A DNA stretch of 36,903 nt, from positions 69,221-106,123 of the forward strand of contig JAICBP010000083.1 of the NCBI GenBank assembly GCA_021766785.1. Direction: 5' to 3'. The stretch is from Sulfurimonas sp. endosymbiont of Alviniconcha boucheti. GTDB taxonomy: Bacteria; Campylobacterota; Campylobacteria; Campylobacterales; Sulfurimonadaceae. Shown one piece after another: positions 32,666-36,903 of the stretch. A program made the position numbers and the translations under genes. Below the pieces are notes generated by a model. That model did no database searches. It was not told where the DNA came from and worked only from the letters and a program-made list of their open reading frames with translations. Numbering within the stretch: position 1 is the first letter of the stretch; every line of letters begins with the position of its first letter.

Positions 32666-33551
32666 AAAGCCATCTATTATATGGTTTCAAGGTCTCACTT
32701 GTAATGGTAACACACACTCTTTCTTAAATCTTGAGAACTTAGAGAAGCTTTTAGATAAGTTTGAACTCTTATCTCACCCTACCCTTCCTTCAACTCAAGA
32801 CTTTAAAACTATTACAGATTGTACTTTAATCTGTGATATTTTTATATTTGAGGGTACTTATGATCCTCTTATGAAACGAAATAATGTATTAGTATCTAAC
32901 ATAATAGAGCATTATTCAAAATATGCAAAATATATTATAGCAGCAGGCTCATGTGCTAGTTTTGGAGGTATCTTTAGATCAAGTGCTCCGCAGAGAAACA
33001 GTGGAATACTTTTTGTTGAACAAGAAAAATCTGGACCACTTTTAAGCTATGAGAGAAAAGTTATTAATATCTCTGGTTGTCCACTACACCCCCAATGGCT
33101 TTCATATACTTTAAATATGATAGAAAAAGGAAACAACATAGAGATCGATTCTCTACATCGTCCAATAGAACTCTATAGTAATCTAGCGCATCATGGGTGT
33201 ACAAAAAACGAGTATTTTGAGTGGAAAGTAGATACGGAGAATTTTGGAGAGAAAGAGGGATGCCTTTTCTATAAGCAAGGATGTCGAGCACCAATGACTC
33301 ATGCCTCTTGCAATAAAATATTATGGAATGAAGTGAGCTCCAAAACAAGAGTTGGGACACCTTGTTTTGGCTGTACAGAACCAAATTTTCCTCGCTCAAA
33401 TCTTTTTAGCACAAAGACAAATATGTCTATACCAGAAGATGTACCACTAGGAGTTCCAAAACGTAACTATTTAACAATCACTGGAATAGCGAAAACTTTC
33501 CATATTAAACGACTAGAAGGAAAACTTATTGATTACAAAACAACTGATTAA
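32646..33551 (+). CDS. [NiFe]-hydrogenase small subunit, cytosolic HupU/HoxB-like
   Basis: The 301-residue subunit carries Fe-S clusters that take electrons from the NiFe site. It has no Tat signal, so it stays in the cytosol, like sensory (HupU/HoxB) and group 2 hydrogenases. Cluster ligands visible: C19, C103, C145 (proximal), H182/C185/C206/C213 (distal), C222/C240/C243 (medial). Asn22 (CNGN) replaces the second proximal Cys. The spacing C206-C213 has one residue more than the usual CLYxxGC. The gene overlaps tetR by 20 bp and the large-subunit gene by 23 bp. Whether it senses or consumes hydrogen cannot be settled from sequence. Confidence 0.85.
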   Translation: MHSKQDKKPSIIWFQGLTCNGNTHSFLNLENLEKLLDKFELLSHPTLPSTQDFKTITDCTLICDIFIFEGTYDPLMKRNNVLVSNIIEHYSKYAKYIIAAGSCASFGGIFRSSAPQRNSGILFVEQEKSGPLLSYERKVINISGCPLHPQWLSYTLNMIEKGNNIEIDSLHRPIELYSNLAHHGCTKNEYFEWKVDTENFGEKEGCLFYKQGCRAPMTHASCNKILWNEVSSKTRVGTPCFGCTEPNFPRSNLFSTKTNMSIPEDVPLGVPKRNYLTITGIAKTFHIKRLEGKLIDYKTTD

Positions 33552-34827
33552 TCAAATAGAAGGTGAAGCAACTATCTCTTTTGATATCAAAGATGGTGTG
33601 GTAGATTTTGCGACTATTGCATTTCCCCATTTTCGTGGTATAGAATCTATTTTAAAAAGAAAAGATGCTTTAGATGCTTTAGTGATTACACCTAGAGTTT
33701 GTGGAATATGTGGACATGCTCACCTAATGGCAACAGTCCGTGCCATAGAAGATGCCTATAAAAATGCAGGCTATCGAGTAGAATTAAGCAAAAAAGTTGA
33801 AATAATTAGAGAATTTACATTGGTAATGGAGATAATTCAAAATCACTTTAAGTGGATCTATTTAACAATTATCCCTGAAATATCAAAATTGATTAAACCT
33901 AATCAAAAGCAAACGCCACTAAAAGGTGCTTATGCCGCAAGTATTGCTTCTAAAGCAATTGCAATTTTTGCAGGGCAGTGGCCACACTCATCATATATGA
34001 TACCTGGTGGAATAACTACAGATCCTACAAATGTTGATATATTAAAGGTAGAATCTTATGTAGATGAACTTATTAATTTTTTTGAAAAAGAATCTATAGG
34101 TATTTCACTTGAAACGTTTCTCTCTTTTAAATCAAACAAAAACTTTGGAGGTTTAAAGAGTGATATATCTTTTCTTGAAAATAATTTGATGAATCTAAAT
34201 ATGGATAAGAAAGGTTTTGCACATGATAGATTTTTAGTTCTTGGTAAACATACATTCTCAAAGCCCTTAAAAATCGAGCAGACATACCCAACGAGTAGTG
34301 ATGTAAAATATGTAAATATTACAGAAGCATACTCTTTAAATCAAGTTTCATATGCAAAAAATGCGCAATATGGAGATATTTTTTATGAAGCGGGTCCTTT
34401 ATCAAGAACAATTTCTAATAATTTACCAATAGTGAAAAATATATATAGAAGATCTAAAGATAGTGCATACACAAGAGTAATGTCCAGAATTTTTGAGCTT
34501 GCAACTCTTTTGCAACATGCTAAAAATTTACTATCAAAAATAGATATTTCTCAAAAATCCTATACACAATGCATGGATATTTCAAAAATTACAGCAAAAG
34601 GAATAGGTGTAGTCGAAGCACCTCGTGGACCTTTACTCCACCTTACAGATATTAAAGATGGCGTTATTCAAGAGTATAAAATAGTAACACCAACACAATT
34701 TAATATAGGTAGTAGTACAAAAGAGAATCCCACACCTGTGCAACAAGCGATGCGAGGTACTACAAAAGAAGAAGCACTCTTTATTTTTCGTACTTTTGAT
34801 GTTTGTTCTGTTTGCACAACACATTAA
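33529..34827 (+). CDS. [NiFe]-hydrogenase large subunit, HupV/HoxC-like, no C-terminal tail
   Basis: The 432-residue subunit holds the NiFe site. The L1 motif is RVCGICGHAH (C58, C61, H65) and the L2 motif is DVCSVCTTH (C426, C429, H432), where Val replaces the usual Pro of DPC. The protein stops exactly at His432, so there is no tail for the maturation endopeptidase. This is known for regulatory hydrogenases (HoxC/HupV type). The start is TTG (33529-33531) with AGAAGG 8 nt upstream. The N-terminal INQIEGEA replaces the usual NRVEGxL. Together with the overlapping small subunit and TetR it forms a three-gene unit. Confidence 0.85.
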   Translation: MITKQLINQIEGEATISFDIKDGVVDFATIAFPHFRGIESILKRKDALDALVITPRVCGICGHAHLMATVRAIEDAYKNAGYRVELSKKVEIIREFTLVMEIIQNHFKWIYLTIIPEISKLIKPNQKQTPLKGAYAASIASKAIAIFAGQWPHSSYMIPGGITTDPTNVDILKVESYVDELINFFEKESIGISLETFLSFKSNKNFGGLKSDISFLENNLMNLNMDKKGFAHDRFLVLGKHTFSKPLKIEQTYPTSSDVKYVNITEAYSLNQVSYAKNAQYGDIFYEAGPLSRTISNNLPIVKNIYRRSKDSAYTRVMSRIFELATLLQHAKNLLSKIDISQKSYTQCMDISKITAKGIGVVEAPRGPLLHLTDIKDGVIQEYKIVTPTQFNIGSSTKENPTPVQQAMRGTTKEEALFIFRTFDVCSVCTTH

Positions 34828-34917
34828 AATTCTAGTTAGTCCGTAATTAATATAAGAAAAATAGAATTTAACAAAATTTTAAAAAAGCTAATATCTGTTT
34901 AAGTTATTCTTATGTAA

Positions 34918-34923
34918 GATAAT
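34918..34923 (+). promoter_or_regulatory. -10 element of hydAB
   Basis: GATAAT, with a weak CTGTTT 17 bp upstream (34895-34900), is the best promoter in the 134-bp gap before hydA. The palindrome at 34920-34939 overlaps it. Confidence 0.4.
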
Positions 34924-34939
34924 GAATGATTATTCATTA
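34920..34939. promoter_or_regulatory. TetR-type operator candidate before hydA
   Basis: TAATGAATGATTATTCATTA is a perfect 8+4+8 palindrome. It contains TGAATGATTATTCA, close to operators known for TetR-family repressors (for example the TGAATGA/TCATTCA type of Bacillus FadR). It starts in the -10 box and ends 22 bp before the hydA ATG, a position where binding would block transcription. Confidence 0.6.
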
Positions 34940-34961
34940 ACTATAGAAAGAGGAGTTTACT

Positions 34962-36197
34962 ATGACGGATAGAATAGAGGGTGTCAAAAAGCTTTTTACA
35001 TCTAAAAGTGCACGTGTAGAAACAAATAGAGGTGATGCTCATTATGAAAAACTGTTTCAGTCATGTCTAGCAAGAGTTGAGGAGTTAAAATCACAAACAC
35101 CAATTAATAAAAGATTGGATATTAGTGATGTATTAGAGACTCAAGGTGTTAATAGAAGGGATTTTATGAAATGGGCAAGTGCTGTTACAGGTATGCTTAT
35201 GTTACCTGCTTCATTTACCCCTTTAGTGGCAGATGCAGCACTACTTATGAACAGAGCTCCAGTTATATGGCTGGAACTTTCTGATTGTGCAGGAAATTCT
35301 GAAGCACTTTTACGTTCTGATGGACCAAAAATTGATGAGATTGTTTTAGATATCATCTCTTTAGAGTTTCATGAGACTCTACAGGCCGCTTCTGGACATC
35401 AAGCAGAGAAGCAATTAGAAGATGCGATACATACTTTTAAAGATAAATACCTTCTTTTTGTAGAAGGCGCGATTCCTATGGGTATGAATGGTCAATTTGG
35501 CACCATTGGTGCAAGTGGTGAAACAATGTATGATCATTTAATGCGTGTTGCTAAACATTCGGCAGCTATAGTAGCAGTCGGATCATGTGCTACATTTGGT
35601 GGTGTACCAGCAGCTTCTCCTAATCCTACAGGGGCAGTTGGTGTTATGGATGTTATAAAAGGAAAACCTCTTATTAACATTCCAGCATGTCCTGCTAACC
35701 CTGCCAATATGGTTGGTGTTATTATTCACTATATCTTAACTGGTCAAGTTCCTGAATTAGATTCACTTTTACGTCCTAAATTTGCATTTGGTTACCGTAT
35801 CCATGATAACTGTGAACGACGTGCACACTTTGATGCTGGTGAATATGTTGAAGAGTGGGGAGATGAAGGTGCGAAAAACAATTTTTGTCTTTATAAAGTA
35901 GGCTGTAAAGGACCTATGACCTTTAACAACTGCTCAATCGTTCGTTATAATGAAGGTGTAAACTGGCCAGTTGGTGTTGGTCGTGGTTGTATTGGTTGTT
36001 CTGAGCCAGATTTTTGGGATAAATATGCATATGAACGCCCAATGGCAGATGCAAATATCAAAGCACCAACAGGTGGTGTTGAAAAGACTGTAGATGAGTT
36101 TGGTTTAGGACTTCTAACAGCAGCAGGTATTGGAATAGGTATCCATGCAGCAGCAAGTATAGTAGCAGGAAAAAAAGAAGATAGAGGGGAAGCATAA
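34962..36197 (+). CDS. hydA: [NiFe]-hydrogenase small subunit, Tat-exported, membrane-anchored
   Basis: The 411-residue subunit belongs to the respiratory uptake hydrogenase. After a ~60-residue N-terminal extension comes a Tat signal, NRRDFMKWASAVTGMLMLP (64-82), ending near DAALL. Proximal-cluster ligands are C109, C209, C243; Asn112 (CAGN) replaces the usual second Cys. Distal and medial ligands are in IHDNC, NFCLYKVGC, NNC and GRGCIGC. A C-terminal membrane helix (about 383-402, GLLTAAGIGIGIHAAASIVAG) anchors it to a cytochrome b subunit expected downstream. GAGGAG precedes the ATG. It overlaps hydB by one base (TAATG). It oxidises hydrogen at the periplasmic side and feeds quinone. Confidence 0.93.
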   Translation: MTDRIEGVKKLFTSKSARVETNRGDAHYEKLFQSCLARVEELKSQTPINKRLDISDVLETQGVNRRDFMKWASAVTGMLMLPASFTPLVADAALLMNRAPVIWLELSDCAGNSEALLRSDGPKIDEIVLDIISLEFHETLQAASGHQAEKQLEDAIHTFKDKYLLFVEGAIPMGMNGQFGTIGASGETMYDHLMRVAKHSAAIVAVGSCATFGGVPAASPNPTGAVGVMDVIKGKPLINIPACPANPANMVGVIIHYILTGQVPELDSLLRPKFAFGYRIHDNCERRAHFDAGEYVEEWGDEGAKNNFCLYKVGCKGPMTFNNCSIVRYNEGVNWPVGVGRGCIGCSEPDFWDKYAYERPMADANIKAPTGGVEKTVDEFGLGLLTAAGIGIGIHAAASIVAGKKEDRGEA

Positions 36198-36903
36198 TGG
36201 CAAAAAAACATATAATAGTAGATCCAATTACTAGAATTGAGGGTCACTTAAGAGTTGAAGCAGTAATCGATGAAAATAACACAATTGTTGATGCATATAC
36301 AGCATCTACTTTATTTCGCGGAATAGAAACTATTCTTCAAGGGAGGGATCCTAGAGATGCTGGTCTTTTAGCTATGCGTATCTGTGGTGTATGTACAGGT
36401 ACACATTATCAAAGAAGTATAGAAGCTGTTGAAGATGCTTTTGATGTAACAATTCCTAAGAATGCGCGTATAGTTCGCAATCTTATACAAGGTGCTCTTT
36501 ATATACATGACCATCTAGTTCATTTCTACCATCTACATGCACTTGATTTTGTTGATGTTGTATCTGCACTTTCTGCTGATCCTAAAAAGACTTCACAAGA
36601 GGCTATCAAGTGGGCTAGTGTAGCTGGTACAAGCCCTTTTATTGAGGGTTCTGGAAAGTTTAAAGAGATTCAAGAGAGAGTAGCCAAATTTGTAAAACAG
36701 GGTCGTTTAGGTATTTTTGGAAATGGTTACTGGGGTAACAAACACTACAAACTTACACCAGAACAGAACCTTATAGGAGTTGCACACTACTTAAAAGCTC
36801 TCGATATTCAAAGAGATTTAGCAAAAATGCAAGCAGTTTTTGGTGGTAAAAATCCACACCCACAATCAATAGTAGTTGGTGGAGTAACTTGTGTTCAAGA
36901 TAT
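36197..36903 (+). CDS. hydB: [NiFe]-hydrogenase large subunit, 5' part (runs off the window)
   Basis: The first 235 codons are present; the 3' end is outside the window. It begins MAKKHIIVDPITRIEGHLRV, with the conserved Glu15, and has the L1 motif RICGVCTGTH (C63, C66, H70) that binds half of the NiFe site. FYHLHALDFVDVVSAL and GRLGIFGNGYWG follow. This is a canonical respiratory large subunit, unlike the HupV-like protein 1.4 kb upstream. It pairs with hydA through a one-base overlap. The L2 motif and any C-terminal maturation tail cannot be seen. Confidence 0.95.
   Translation, partial: MAKKHIIVDPITRIEGHLRVEAVIDENNTIVDAYTASTLFRGIETILQGRDPRDAGLLAMRICGVCTGTHYQRSIEAVEDAFDVTIPKNARIVRNLIQGALYIHDHLVHFYHLHALDFVDVVSALSADPKKTSQEAIKWASVAGTSPFIEGSGKFKEIQERVAKFVKQGRLGIFGNGYWGNKHYKLTPEQNLIGVAHYLKALDIQRDLAKMQAVFGGKNPHPQSIVVGGVTCVQD

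Larger units (their letters stand above)
299..33918. repeat. Dispersed octamer AAACGCCA, 17 copies
   Basis: Plus-strand copies start at 299, 7145, 12673, 14552, 21972, 22526, 22678, 26594, 26989, 30358 and 33911. Minus-strand copies (TGGCGTTT) start at 6102, 12990, 18640, 18988, 20769 and 29701. All but the one in the IS remnant are in genes, in different frames and encoding different residues. The flanks share no consensus, so the core is eight bases. Assuming about 35% G+C, fewer than one copy is expected. Confidence 0.7.

Noticed and set aside
1-36903. CRISPR arrays, tRNA and rRNA genes
   Set aside because: No regularly spaced repeat set, no cloverleaf or rRNA segment was noticed on either strand.

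Overview
The window is AT-rich, densely coded and looks like the chromosome of a Campylobacterota (Epsilonproteobacteria) member, most likely a Sulfurimonas-like chemolithotroph. The evidence is gene order known from that phylum (recA-eno-small FtsB-like protein-AMIN protein; modA-mop-modB-modC; rplM-rpsI), a sulfide:quinone oxidoreductase-like flavoprotein, and two sets of [NiFe]-hydrogenase genes. This is inferred from protein families, not from a database match.

Layout. 1-6269: two related surface lipoproteins (one cut by the window edge, one complete with two FISUMP-type modules) flank a divergent pair of cobalamin genes (cbiA, cbiK). A 370-bp IS3-type remnant follows. 6245-11083: one giant minus-strand gene joins a DEDD exonuclease, a RecQ-type SF2 helicase and a UvrD-type SF1 helicase; its last codons lie in the IS inverted repeat. 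11502-12327: rplM-rpsI. 12550-15203: molybdate uptake operon modA-mop-modB-modC, then rnhB, asnB, a dicarboxylate/amino-acid symporter, an EamA transporter and the SQR-like flavoprotein, all on the plus strand. 20974-31796: a minus-strand block read as recA, eno, ftsB-like, AMIN protein, Bax-like glucosaminidase, LolA-like protein, outer-membrane barrel, RND/MMPL transporter, mgtE and a CNNM/CBS protein. 32072-36903: a TetR regulator overlapping a hydrogenase small/large pair without export signal or maturation tail (HupU/HupV-like), then the Tat-exported hydrogenase hydA and the start of hydB.

Main points for follow-up. (1) The octamer AAACGCCA occurs 17 times on both strands, against fewer than one expected by base composition. 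It falls in varied reading frames, so it looks like a genome-wide DNA signal (Chi-like, uptake or segregation motif). (2) The TetR, the HupUV-like pair and a perfect TGAATGATTATTCA-type palindrome at the hydA promoter suggest a hydrogen-responsive switch built on a TetR repressor instead of the usual histidine kinase. (3) Both small subunits have Asn where the second Cys of the proximal-cluster CxxC is expected. (4) The exonuclease-RecQ-UvrD fusion has its 3' end rewritten by a mobile element. (5) A LolA-like/barrel/RND module sits behind recA-eno. No rRNA, tRNA, CRISPR array or intact prophage was seen.
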